From NCBI RefSeq assembly GCF_029227915.1, contig NC_079878.1, forward strand, positions 14,448,001 through 14,508,000: a DNA stretch of 60,000 nucleotides. The letters are read 5' to 3'. This DNA comes from Hydractinia symbiolongicarpus (Eukaryota; Cnidaria; Hydrozoa; Anthoathecata; Hydractiniidae). Under the pieces are notes generated by a model that was given only the letters and a program-made list of their open reading frames with translations, made no database searches and was not told the origin of the DNA. Made by a program: the position numbers and the translations under genes. This document shows positions 9,001-17,760 of this stretch, piece by piece (within the stretch, counting starts at the first letter, position 1; the number at the start of each line of letters is the position of its first letter).

Positions 9001-11673
9001 TTCAATTATTTCTTTTGTTCATTAGTCATTCAATTGTTTGTGAGGGAATGCACACTACCACGGAGAGATTAAACACATTAAAGGAGAATTTTAATTCGAA
9101 ATTTTGGAAAAAGTGAAATTTATTATAAATTAAATTATGCGATTACATATATTATCTTGCAATAATTTTATTTCCTGTTCAACAAACATTGAACATCAAT
9201 CTACTGAGATTAGGGTTATTTAAGAGGTTATTTATTAAAAAAATATAAAAAAATGGCTAGTAGTAAGAAGCTGAAAACATATGCTTATAAAACAATGAGA
9301 AATCTAATTGGTAATTCACTTTACCATTAAATAACAAGCTAAATTTTTATTTGGACAGTCAGAGAACTGATTAAAGCTATACAAAATTTAAAATGCTTTT
9401 TAAAATGCTGATTTCACCACAGGCACATGGTATTAATTAGATTCAAATGTTATAAACTATAGTTTACAAAGCTATTATAATATAGTTACAATTAATGAAG
9501 TATCATTAATTGCCCACCAAGACATGTCCTTCTACTTTTATGATATTTCTAAAAACATTAGTATCTTAAGGTAAGCGTTGGGTAATGCTCATAACAAGAT
9601 AACATCATCTTGAATGTAAACAACAAAACTCAAACTACAATTCAAAGGTGGATTGAAACTTACAAATTTACTGCATTTAATATAGACGGCACAGCCGTAA
9701 ATGATACAACAACATTCCCAAGTGCATACACCAATGATACGTATAAGATGGTTCTAAAATACAATTAATTAATAATAGTTAAAACATGACAAAATGTAGA
9801 GCGTGCAAAACAAAATTAGTTTGGAATAAAATGACATGAGAATGGTTTGGTAGATGTGTAGCACCAGTCTCACAGACAAAAAGAGTACATAGCTAAGTTT
9901 AATAGTGATCAGTGTGACAATAGTGATCGGAACAACAAGAACACTTACTTATATTTGCTCCAGAAACTATCAGCAAATAATTCCACCAAATATTGGTGAA
10001 AAATAACACAGCATATTAAATGCATGGTATTTATAGTGATAAAGATATTATTCAAATCAGAAAAGAAATTCAAAATGTGCTCTATTTTATTTAAATTTTG
10101 AGTCACATTGATTCTTAGATGTAACTTCAGCACAAAAGATTGACATACAAGGCGTTAGTATTTTAATCAGATTTTGTGAATTATACTTTACACTAAAACC
10201 TCATACTTCACGGTATATAAGTGGACATACAATTATATATATTAAATTCAATAAGTAAAGAGTACAAATTGAGTGCAGCTGAAATAAATGGTGACAAAAA
10301 GTCAACATAAAACACAAGCTTGCCAATGTGAAGCAGACAAATAGTATTCCACATGTCACTTTTAATTAGCATAAAAAATTGAAAATTAAAACCACTACAC
10401 TCTGTATCAGAACAACAAGAACACTTACTTATATTTGCCCCAGAAACTATCAGCAATAATTGCACCAAATATTGGTGAAAAATAACACAGCATATTGAAT
10501 GCATGATAAACAGCAGTAGCATCATCCTTCGACATATGCAACATACTTGTGAGATAAATAACGAGAATTGCTAGTTTAGGAAAAAAAATGGAGAAGATCA
10601 ATAAGAAGTTTGACAAAAATTTAGATCAAAATTCTGCATGTATAAACAAAATTTTTAAAATATATACCCTATGCAGCCATGCAAATTTATGGAAATATAG
10701 GTGATACCAATTACAAAAAGAATGGGGGCAACTTAACCCCCCCCCTCCCCACACACACACACAAACACACACACAAAACAAAGCAATTTATATATGGTAA
10801 ATGTGCTCTTCCATTATTTTGTCCGACACACAAAGCCACGCCTGTTTTTAAAGGAAAAAACCCGAAGCATAAAAACCCTGTGCCACTAAAAAGACTGTGC
10901 CACTATTAAATGATGGTGAATTATTAAGAATTAACACATACATGAGATTATAGTTAAAGACATAGTTAAAGGTTATGAGATAATGTATTTACTAACCATG
11001 CATTCCATAGTATGAGAATCGTTCACAGAACTCGTTTCCAAGAATAAAGTATACTTGCATTGGATATCCCCACAATTCCTAAACATGTTAAGCATACTTT
11101 AGGTCTATAATTAATAATTTATAAATCTCATTGAAATTATGTTATATTCACAAACCCTTGATTTCACCGGAGCTGCATTTTCTGCTGGTGCTACAAAGAA
11201 AAATCAATATTAAATGTATACTCACAACAATAGGAGAAATGTGTTAATGGTACTAATTTTTACTTTGACTTTTAATGGATTATGGAAAAATTTACAAGTG
11301 TGCATTGATACCATTTGCAAAAGTTAAAATATACATGTGGAAAAATCAATGCCACTAAATTGTCAAATGTTTGCTTCCGAAAAAACATGACAGAAATGTC
11401 ATTAACATGATATAAAAACTGAAACAATGCCAAAGTTTATGTGTGTAAAAGTTTTATTAAAAAAAGTTGTTTGATACTACAGCTAGTAGCTTATTTAATC
11501 TATTCCCAAAATTTGTTTTTAACTGCAAAACTATCATTTTACAAAAAAAAAGTACCGTTACAGAAGCAATGGAAAAAATAAAATAAAGACCTTCGCCATC
11601 TTCACCACCAGTGTGTTCATTGTTTAATTTCTGATAATCTGCCATACTACTTTGTGACACTTCTAATGACAAC
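1..11673 (-). CDS. Proton-coupled oligopeptide transporter (SLC15/PTR family), multi-exon, 3' end outside window
   Basis: SLC15 proteins are plasma-membrane H+/di- and tripeptide symporters with 12 TM segments and a large extracellular loop between TM9 and TM10. Coding exons in transcript order: 11645-11591, 11190-11156, 11078-10997, 10570-10429, 9753-9664, 6206-6107, then either 5670-5580 or 5250-5160, then 3579-3419, 3246-3163, 2886-2797, 2307-2263, 2072-2034, 1710-1622, 1110-1029, 921-790, an unresolved stretch, 300-145 and 66-1. All junctions are GT/AG and phases join. Visible family marks are ExxER in TM1 ([11 protein letters not shown]), [40 protein letters not shown] and [12 protein letters not shown]. 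The start ATG at 11645 lies just after a splice acceptor at 11674-11675, so an upstream 5'UTR exon is likely. TM10-12 and the C-terminus lie beyond position 1. Family assignment is secure. Substrate range and the SLC15A subtype are not. Confidence 0.93.
145..300 (-). CDS. SLC15 extracellular-domain exon
   Basis: Fifty-two codons in phase 0, from [15 protein letters not shown] to [11 protein letters not shown], with acceptor TTATAG and donor GTATTT. Composition and position fit the later part of the TM9-TM10 extracellular domain. One N-glycosylation sequon (NHS) is visible. Confidence 0.8.
301..789 (-). other. Unresolved extracellular-domain stretch of the SLC15 gene
   Basis: Exons on both sides end and start in phase 0, but the family normally has more extracellular residues here than these exons supply. 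Two open segments exist. One starts after an AG at 670-669 and reads [15 protein letters not shown] onward, reaching a TGA at 562-560 with no good donor. The other, about 395-475, reads through [12 protein letters not shown] to a TGA. Neither gives a clean exon by eye, so one or more exons here remain unplaced. Confidence 0.5.
790..921 (-). CDS. SLC15 exon 15: start of extracellular domain
   Basis: Forty-four codons beginning [12 protein letters not shown] and ending [10 protein letters not shown], directly after TM9. One N-glycosylation sequon (NLT) is visible. This is the poorly conserved extracellular domain, so the call rests on splice sites, phase and position rather than on residue identity. 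Confidence 0.8.
1029..1110 (-). CDS. SLC15 exon 14: TM9
   Basis: An 82-nt exon encoding [20 protein letters not shown] followed by FLQMKME. It matches TM9 of the family, with the R-M-x-x-G-M start. Acceptor ATTCAG, donor GTACGT. Confidence 0.9.
1622..1710 (-). CDS. SLC15 exon 13: TM8
   Basis: An 89-nt exon encoding [20 protein letters not shown] followed by VGKKCGLFT, matching the TM8 region (N-P/A-I-x-I-x-x-I-P). It ends two bases into a Lys codon completed by the next exon. Confidence 0.9.
2034..2072 (-). CDS. SLC15 exon 12 (39 nt)
   Basis: Thirteen codons, [13 protein letters not shown], ending at the conserved P-D-Q-M-Q before TM8. Acceptor TTTTAG, donor GTAAGT, phase 0 on both sides. 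Confidence 0.9.
2263..2307 (-). CDS. SLC15 exon 11 (45 nt)
   Basis: Fifteen codons, [15 protein letters not shown], continuing directly from FDQQ as in other SLC15 proteins. Acceptor TTTTTAG, donor GTAAGC, phase 0 on both sides. Confidence 0.92.
2797..2886 (-). CDS. SLC15 exon 10: TM7
   Basis: Thirty codons coding for [20 protein letters not shown] followed by [10 protein letters not shown]. The Trp in F-W-x-L-F-D-Q-Q is a conserved substrate-site residue in this family. Acceptor TTTTTCAG and donor GTATGT keep phase 0. Confidence 0.94.
3163..3246 (-). CDS. SLC15 exon 9: cytosolic linker
   Basis: Exactly 28 codons, beginning NALKNKLSN and ending [12 protein letters not shown], with acceptor GTCTAG and donor GTGAGT. 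The H-W-x-D-W-A pattern is typical of the cytosolic region between TM6 and TM7 in SLC15 proteins. Confidence 0.88.
3419..3579 (-). CDS. SLC15 exon 8: loop and TM6
   Basis: A 161-nt exon coding for [20 protein letters not shown], then [20 protein letters not shown] and [14 protein letters not shown]. It completes the Gly codon begun by either exon 7 version. Two Cys flank the short extracellular turn before TM6. The donor GTAAGT at 3418 is chosen over an overlapping GTGTAA because only it keeps phase 0 with exon 9. Confidence 0.92.
5160..5250 (-). CDS. SLC15 exon 7, version b (alternative)
   Basis: A second 91-nt version of the same segment, encoding [20 protein letters not shown] then [10 protein letters not shown], with acceptor ATTTAG and donor GTAAGT. 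It differs from version a in four residues (IK/QS and SS-M/IA-T positions) around an unchanged signature core. No stop or splice defect is visible, so both copies look usable. The copies lie about 330 bp apart. Confidence 0.88.
5580..5670 (-). CDS. SLC15 exon 7, version a (alternative)
   Basis: A 91-nt exon encoding [20 protein letters not shown] then [10 protein letters not shown], with acceptor TTTTCAG and donor GTGAGA. It contains the PTR2 signature-2 core ([12 protein letters not shown]5). Start phase 0 and end phase 1 are identical to version b. Because 91 is not divisible by three, including both copies or neither would shift the frame of exon 8. Confidence 0.88.
6107..6206 (-). CDS. 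SLC15 exon 6: TM4, Gly-rich PTR motif
   Basis: A 100-nt exon coding for [20 protein letters not shown] followed by [13 protein letters not shown], one of the most conserved stretches of the POT/PTR family. It starts by completing Leu with exon 5 and ends in phase 0, directly upstream of the duplicated exon pair. Confidence 0.95.
6207..9663 (-). other. SLC15 intron of about 3.4 kb, no gene seen
   Basis: AT-rich sequence with many homopolymer runs. I see no conserved exon, RNA gene or mobile-element coding region in it. Short open stretches, for example at 7149-7358 and 8126-8308, have no recognisable family motif and lie opposite in strand to the host gene. Confidence 0.6.
9664..9753 (-). CDS. 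SLC15 exon 5: TM3
   Basis: A 90-nt exon, in phase with exon 4 (AA+A, Lys), coding for [20 protein letters not shown] followed by VPSILNAVN. This matches the TM3 region of peptide transporters. The acceptor is TTTTAG and the donor GTAAGT. A long intron of about 3.4 kb follows. Confidence 0.9.
9950..10024 (-). pseudogene. Decayed partial duplicate of SLC15 exon 4
   Basis: The last about 75 nt of exon 4, plus its donor and flanking intron (shared AACAACAAGAACACTTACTT on the plus strand), reappear about 480 bp further into the intron. The copy has one inserted base before the Ile-Ala-Asp codons, so it is frameshifted, and Gly has become Ser in the Trp-Gly-Lys step. It lacks the 5' half and any matching acceptor, so inclusion would break the reading frame. 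Confidence 0.85.
10429..10570 (-). CDS. SLC15 exon 4: TM1 end to TM2, PTR signature 1
   Basis: A 142-nt exon that joins in phase to exon 3 (GCA, Ala) and runs through [27 protein letters not shown] and [12 protein letters not shown]. The acceptor is CTAG at 10572-10571 and the donor is GTAAGT. It matches the TM2 and PTR2 signature-1 region. A decayed partial copy lies at 9950-10024. Confidence 0.93.
10745..10780. repeat. CA microsatellite
   Basis: An imperfect (CA)n tract following a C-rich run, inside the intron between SLC15 exons 3 and 4. Confidence 0.85.
10997..11078 (-). CDS. SLC15 exon 3: TM1 with ExxER motif
   Basis: Codes for [20 protein letters not shown] followed by FSYYGMH. The E-x-x-E-R motif of TM1 is central to proton coupling in the POT/PTR family. 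The donor is GTTAGT and the exon leaves one base for the next exon. Confidence 0.9.
11156..11190 (-). CDS. SLC15 exon 2 (35-nt microexon)
   Basis: A very short exon coding for [12 protein letters not shown], with acceptor TTTGTAG and donor GTTTGT. It takes one base from exon 1 and hands on phase 0. It only extends the cytosolic N-terminus. Automated predictors often miss exons this small. Confidence 0.72.
11591..11673 (-). CDS. SLC15 exon 1: start codon and cytosolic N-terminus
   Basis: The ATG is complementary to 11643-11645 and opens [18 protein letters not shown] before a GT donor at 11590-11589. The exon probably begins at 11673, after an AG at 11675-11674, so about 28 nt are 5'UTR. It ends one base into a codon, which the next exon completes as Ala. 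The stretch is acidic and hydrophilic, as expected for the cytosolic tail of an SLC15 protein. Confidence 0.8.
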
Positions 11674-12461
11674 CTAATATAAATTTTAAAATAATTTTCT
11701 AAACATGACTTATATATAAAAAGCACAAAAATAGTCCAGATCCCCTATACTAATTGGATAAAATACTAAACAAGGCGAAAATGTATTTTTCCAACGCAAG
11801 TTTTTTTCCTCCTAAAGAATTTGCAAATTCATTATCTAATTTGTTTATTAACTGAACATAAACATTATCACAAACGATATCAATAGTATGAGTTAGTAAA
11901 TCCATTACTGTGCATTAATGTTTTACCAGCAAATAACGTGTAAATGAATGGATAACTAGAGACCACCTTCGGCAAATATCCTAAGTATAAATCAACACGC
12001 CCTTTTCAGAACAGCATATGAACCTATACATAATTCTTATTTAGGGTTTCTAGCTCCACAAAACAGGACGGATCTATTCCGTTGTTCTTCTGCCTAAGTA
12101 AACATTTTAACAGGATTATTGAGTAGTCTTGAAATTAATTATAAACTTTACTTATGGTTTTTCACCCTATTACCTCTGTTTTATTTTTGAATAACTTTTC
12201 TGCTATGTCCTTAAAATAGTCTGATTTTTTGTGACTTTTCTTAAAATTTTAAAAATATTTTTAGAATTATTACTTGAACCACTATAGAAAATATGATAAT
12301 GTGTGTGCAGCCATGGAAATTGACAAAAGCTTTCCGAAATACTGTTATAATTGCCTTCATACATCACATTAACGACAGCAAAAATAACTGCTGTTGTCAC
12401 TTGTTTTTTCTATTAAATGAGTTACATAAATTGCAACAAATTATTATCTATTTTCGCTACA
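11674..12461. other. Upstream flank of SLC15 gene, no gene seen
   Basis: AT-rich. It should contain the transporter's 5'UTR exon and promoter, but no first-exon boundary or core promoter motif can be fixed by eye. The open stretch 12203-12400 has no recognisable motif. Confidence 0.5.
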
Positions 12462-12469
12462 TATAGTCA

Positions 12470-12805
12470 TTAGGGGCCTTCAAAAAATTTTTTCGGGCCC
12501 CGTTAGCGGGATATCGCCGCTAAGATTCGGACCCCCTCCCCCCTCTTTTAGCGAATTTCCGTCCGTGAAATACACACATTCGGATAAATCTTGGAAGGCT
12601 CAGGGGCGTGTTTTGTAGATAAAAGTTATCGGAATTGACGACAAGAGGAATTATGCTCACGAACGACGAAGAATTTTCAAGCCACAAACAAATTTTTGAA
12701 ATTTCTCAATCCTTAGCAGATCTTTTTTTCAAACTTTAGACCCCCTCCCACCTTAGCGGCGATATCCTGCTAACGGAGCCCAAAAAAAATTTGAAGGCCC
12801 CTTAT
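12470..12805. mobile_element. hAT-type MITE, 336 bp, with 8-bp target duplication
   Basis: Flanked by identical TATAGTCA copies at 12462-12469 and 12806-12813. The terminal inverted repeats begin TTAGGGGCCTTCAAA and continue with imperfect complementarity through GTTAGCGGGATATCGCCGC, about 55 bp per arm. There is no coding capacity. An 8-bp duplication and TAGGG-type ends fit the hAT superfamily, and the family assignment is inference from those marks. Confidence 0.85.
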
Positions 12806-12813
12806 TATAGTCA

Positions 12814-14869
12814 CTTCCCCAAAAAGAGTTGCTATAGAACCCTTCTTCTTCAGTCAGTGTGATGTGCTGATACTTTTATTATGTTTACCAGGCATTTTAA
12901 GCATGATAATTTGCTTAGAAACTGCATTTACAGTTTGTAAAAATTGCCATTTTACTTTATTTCCATGACAGCAAAATTTTGCTATCATTGCCGTCATATT
13001 ACATCACAGCGGTCGAAAAAAATTCAATTAAAAATGCTGCTGGCATAATTTTTAGATTTCCATCCTGTCACATTACATTTTTGTTATAAGAAACAGGGTC
13101 GGTAAGTAATCCTGTAAACCTGGCCTTTGATACCTTTGATAACATATCTTCAGTCAAACAAATTTAGCTACTTTTAAAGATTGGAAAATCTTGAGGAAAA
13201 ATCCAGCCAACCAACTGACTCATTTTGACAGGACGCAACACTATACTTTTGGTGGTGAACTCACATTATATAGCTAGCTAGCTAGCTAGCTAGCTTGCTC
13301 TATAGCCCTGATGAGTTTTTAGTTAGATATCCTTATGGAAGTCCTTGAAACATTTGTCTTATCGTCAAAACTAATGTTATTTTGACTACAATGAAATATA
13401 TATGTATAGCTATATACACGTACCAAGTTTCTATTACGTCAATTTCATCATTTACACAACCTTGTATTTAATTGACAATTGTGACATTTTTTCTTGACTT
13501 GATTTTTTGGTTCTCTTCTTTGTTTACATTTTAGCCGGAACACTTTCCATCCGCCATATTCGATTTTAAATGTTTGCTTCGCTCAGCTGAACTATAATTG
13601 CAAATGATGCTACATCTATACATCTTCACGCTTGAATAATCCGCAATGCAATAAAGCGGGGCAGAAAAATCGAATGCGAGTAAAAAAATTAAGACTACAG
13701 AAAAAGATAAAAAAATCTTGCGAAAACGTTAGACTATACTAGATTTGCAAGATTTGTCGATGTACTAGAACTTTTTATACCACGCTCCCTTCATTTAGCC
13801 TGCATTTAGCCAAGTCATTTTTAAGCTCTAAGCCCTAAGATGGAGTATTTAAATTTTACTTTTTTGAAGATGTTATTTTTGTAAAATGACTTACCGATGA
13901 CATCGTAAATTCTGACTTCCCTGAAAATGACTCTCCAGCCATTAACTCTCCAGTCTAGTGTAATAAGACTTCTCAGAGTTACTGGTTTCCAGGAAAAACT
14001 AACTCTCCCCCGGTGGATTTGACTTCCCTTTCGAATAATAATAATAAAAAAAATACTTAAGAATTAAAAACATGCTAAGCATGACAAAATATGAACTCTT
14101 CTCTTTTTTATGCCAGTATAAAAGCATATACATAGGCTAATTAGTACAAAAGAGTTACCATAACAAAACTATATAGTCTTTCAAACGTTTTTTAATTCTC
14201 TCATATTTTCTTTTGTTCAGCGTATCAAACGGGGTCGCAATTTTTTGACGTCAAAAATAGCCCCTATGGGTGATTCTCCAAACAAGATTTTTGCTGTGTA
14301 CGCGATTGCAAATGGACCACAGTAAAATTCACCTGGTCTAGTAAAAAAGTAGTTAATACTTTCTCAGAATCACCAACTACATTTTGTGTTTTGTTTCATT
14401 GAAGAACAGTTCGGAGTAGATTTTAGGCTGTCACAGATCTGAACTCGACCACTTGAGCCAAATCGCAGAAACTAGTGTGATCCCCCGTCATACAAAAGCT
14501 GGATATAGTCTTGATATACTGTTTGGTCTTGTGTATTTAATACAGATTGATAACTACCTTTATCGCTAAGTGTTTCACATATCAGCTTTTGCAATTCATC
14601 CGGAATTCTGTCAATTATCTATGCTCATTTGCAGCGTAAAATATCAGAATCTTCCTTTTTTAAAATAATAGCGTTTATTGCGAATCCCTTACATGGTGTT
14701 TCACTTAGAGGTTCGTCATCGATGACAATTCGAAATGTTATTTTTTGTATTTTTTTCAAGTTCTTGTTTCTTATTATTCACGATAGGGAACGGGTAACTA
14801 ACAATAAAAACAAACTATTTCTCTGTTATAGGTTGGTATTCTTTATTATACGCGCGGAGGGGTTAGAAA
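12814..14869. other. Non-coding stretch
   Basis: No gene recognised. It holds a short AGCT microsatellite at 13271-13296 and a 16-bp perfect palindrome around TGACGTCA at 14242-14257. The segment at 13910-14030, with repeated ACTCTCC and ACTTCCC words, may be a minor repeat. Confidence 0.5.
13271..13296. repeat. AGCT microsatellite
   Basis: Six to seven tandem AGCT units, self-complementary throughout, in otherwise featureless AT-rich DNA. Confidence 0.9.
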
Positions 14870-15420
14870 GAATTCTGTTGTCAAATTCCATGGTTTTTGA
14901 AACACTTAATCTATTTGCAGCAGAATCCATGATGTAACCGTTGCGTGACTGTTCCGATAACCATCTTCCATGTTTTGATATTAGACGATCAGAAATACCA
15001 TTTCTTTACCAACGCTTTTACAAACTGCGCAAAATGACTTCCAAGATTTCCAAGCACTGTCATATTTTGTTCTGGTTTGGGGAGCTAGTGCTGCATGAAT
15101 GATGTTAGGCAAACTAGTAATTAAGTTCTCCAGCTTAAATGCTGATTATAAAAATAATATTTTCAACTATATCAAGCTAGCTATATAGTTTTTAAAATAA
15201 AAATTACAGTTCCCAAGGTTTCATATAACACAACGTATGAATCATGAAAACACAACTTCCAAGCAAATATCTTGGTTAAAACCTCTGAGGTTGTGTTTTT
15301 TAAGTTGCTACATACCCCTCTCGTGTGGTGCATACCCCTTCTCGGGTAGAGCACTAAATACGTTTAAACCCCTCATTATCAATGGATCAATCATCTGTGT
15401 CGATCAACTTGCTTAATTTG

Positions 15421-15720
15421 TCAGCCGTATAATTTTGTTCTTTGCGTATCCACGTTGGTGAAATTTGGACACGTGAAATTTGGATCGTTTTGCACACAAA
15501 TTTTAAAAATATCCACAGCTATAGAATGTAAATCTAGCTTTGTACTTCCAATTTCTGGAGTTCCTAAGGCAGAGAGGTTATCGGTTCTGATATTTACTGA
15601 CTCGTTTTTCAAGAGGTGAGCAAAAGTTTCCATAGAATATCTCATAGCTAGAAGTTTGCGTTAGGTTGAACTTGTTCCTATCTGTGTTGTTAAACTTGCC
15701 ATGCCATCTTTTCTAGCCTT
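15421..15720 (-). pseudogene. RNase H fragment of DIRS-like element
   Basis: Open over 74 codons, reading SMETFAHLLKNESVNIRTDN and then IGSTKLDLHSIAVDIFKICV. The I-R-T-D-N block is the conserved acidic site of retroelement RNase H. The expected tryptophan-proline and L-A-D-x-L-S tail is disrupted. A related plus-strand copy lies at 37.9-38.2 kb with partly identical wording (SIAVxIFKICVQN). Confidence 0.75.
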
Positions 15721-16279
15721 TTTAACATAAATCTCCCGTATAAGTTCTCGCTTGCGTCAGTAAAAAGAATTTGCGATGTTGTATGTTTTGGTTTAAAAGA
15801 ATATCCATTTTTCTCACAAATATTGTGCAACCAAAACTCAAGTTCATAGACGAATACCATGAAACTCTGCTTTCGATCGCTAAGTAAAGTTTTCTATGCG
15901 AGAAAAGAAGATGAAGCATTTACTTTTTTATTAACGGTCGTAGCAATTTCGTAAACACGTAACACGCAGTAGCTAAACCAAATGCAAGCACTAGAAACTG
16001 AAAATATCTTGTTATGCAATTTTTAAATACCCAACTAAAACCAATGAATTTTTGATGGTTGGGGTGTGTTTCTACGCGATGGTAGCCGGATACTAAGTCA
16101 AAAAACTCCTTTTATCCAATTATATCGGCCAACGTTTTCAGATCTTCGTATTTAAATTTAATTTGTTGTAAATATTTGTGGACGTGTCTTAGATCGAGTA
16201 CCATTCTAAGTTTTTTAACCTCGACGACTGTGAGAGGATTTCAACAGTAAGGTTGTTCTGTAAGTTTTTGTATTAAACC

Positions 16280-16560
16280 CTTATCTAAAGTTCTATAATA
16301 GCTGTTTCAACAAGTTCACTGTGTTTTAGGCTCGACAATTTGTTTTTTGCAAAAAATGATGGTGGATGTGAAGTAAAAGGCAAGATATATCCATGCTTTA
16401 CAATGTTCAATACAAAGGTAGAGCATTCAAGTTTCTTTTCCCAAAACTGTATATGTTTTCTTGAACAACCTTTAACCGAATTTGTTTTTGTCTTGGCAGT
16501 TGTAGAGTAAGTGTCCAGCTTTTCCGCAGACATAACAGTTTCTATCGAACTTGTTCTTTC
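16280..16560 (-). pseudogene. Gag zinc knuckle and RT start of DIRS-like element
   Basis: The CCHC knuckle lies upstream of a stop. A shifted frame then continues HIQFWEKKLECSTFVLNIVK and later KHSELVETAIIEL, the typical opening of DIRS-type reverse transcriptases. The two frames overlap near 16,480. Confidence 0.7.
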
Positions 16561-17760
16561 TCAAATCGAAACCTTTTTTCATTAAAACAGTAGGTTCACG
16601 ACGAGAAGATCTCTGAGCAAAGTTTTTAGAGTAAAAATTCTTGGACTCGTCCTAATTGTAATATTTCTTATTAGCGTACTTTTTCTTTTAGGTTGTTCGA
16701 ATGTTTTTCGCTTTCCTGATGCTTTCGACCTTGCCATCTTAATTTTTTTTTCATCGGCTGAATGAGATGCTTAGTCATCAGACAAATACTCCTTAACAAA
16801 ATACTAACCACTTTAATCTCTATCAGGCTAAGAATAAGTTTCTGATACTTTTTAAGAAGTTCCTTACCTTCTTTAAGAGATTATCTAGCTTCATTGAGCT
16901 GTTGGTTTTCAAGCTGCTTATCTGCTTTATAAATGCATTCTTCTAACGCGATATTCCTTTCGTATTGCGCTTAATTGCCTTCGCTCCAAAATTTAGCTTA
17001 CATTTTTATTCGTTTAACCGATTCTTCAACTGCTTTAGATTCAACTGTTTCCATTTGTCGTTTTAAATCCTTGTCCAACATATTTTCGACCTGGATCGCT
17101 GTCTCCTTCACGATTAAATCACGATTGGATTGTCTCCACAATCTTCTGCGTAAGTTGATTATCAGATGAAGCCACGCTAAAGTTTAACGATGATTTGTCG
17201 TCGCTGTTGTGTAACACAGAAAGAGACTGTAAAATTTTACTTTGTTCTTTTTATAACCTTTGAAGCCTAATGTTACGGACGACGAAGAGGCTCATTGTCT
17301 AGTCGTCAAAAAATAATTATCTTTAGAGCAAATCTCAAGATAATATTATTTCCCAAAGGAGCCAAGAAGATTTCAACCTCCTGTTGTTTACAACTTCTAA
17401 AATCAAGTGTAAAGCACCACTTAGCTTTTCAAAGAGGCTAACAATTCTTCAAGATTCTACTTTAATCTTTCCATTTTATTTGGTAAATCTTATTCGGTTA
17501 ACTTGAGGTGAACAAGGGAAAACAAGTAACGACTTTTTTTTGGAGGAGTGCATTGAATCTGAAATATGTTTGAGACAGCTGGTTAAAGGTCGATACAAGT
17601 TTATCTGAACTTTGTACGGCCTTCACAAGAATGATTTCAACGATTTTAGTTGGTAATTTACTTAATTTATTTAAATCTATCTCAACTGAAGTGTTATCAT
17701 CGTGATCAACCAGTGTGACGCCATTGCTGTCACCTTAAGAAGAAAGTTAGTTTAGAAATA

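Larger units (their letters stand above)
14875..17760 (-). mobile_element. Decayed DIRS-like tyrosine-recombinase retrotransposon
   Basis: On the minus strand the parts occur in the order expected of a DIRS-like element. A gag-like region (about 17740-16560) ends in a CCHC zinc knuckle (CYVCGKAGHLLYNC, about 16550-16509). Next come the start of reverse transcriptase (about 16480-16280), the RT palm with FFDLVSGYH (about 16090-16040), RNase H (about 15780-15421) and a tyrosine recombinase tail with KHGRW and NGY (about 15005-14880). Stops and frameshifts interrupt every part, and the YxDD segment of the RT palm appears deleted near 15,920. It cannot make working enzymes. Assignment to DIRS-like rather than another YR group is inference from the RT-RH-YR order. 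Confidence 0.75.

Noticed and set aside
10208-10525. 105-codon minus-strand frame
   Set aside because: It overlaps transporter exon 4 in another frame and extends into the intron. It is a shadow of the real exon.
13311-13362. CTGATGAG ... GAAAC pattern resembling a hammerhead ribozyme core
   Set aside because: Stem II cannot close (no C before GAAA to pair) and flanking strands for stem I do not pair. Likely chance.
14242-14257. 16-bp palindrome around TGACGTCA (CRE-like)
   Set aside because: A single site in a non-coding stretch, not near a supported promoter, so no regulatory claim can be made.
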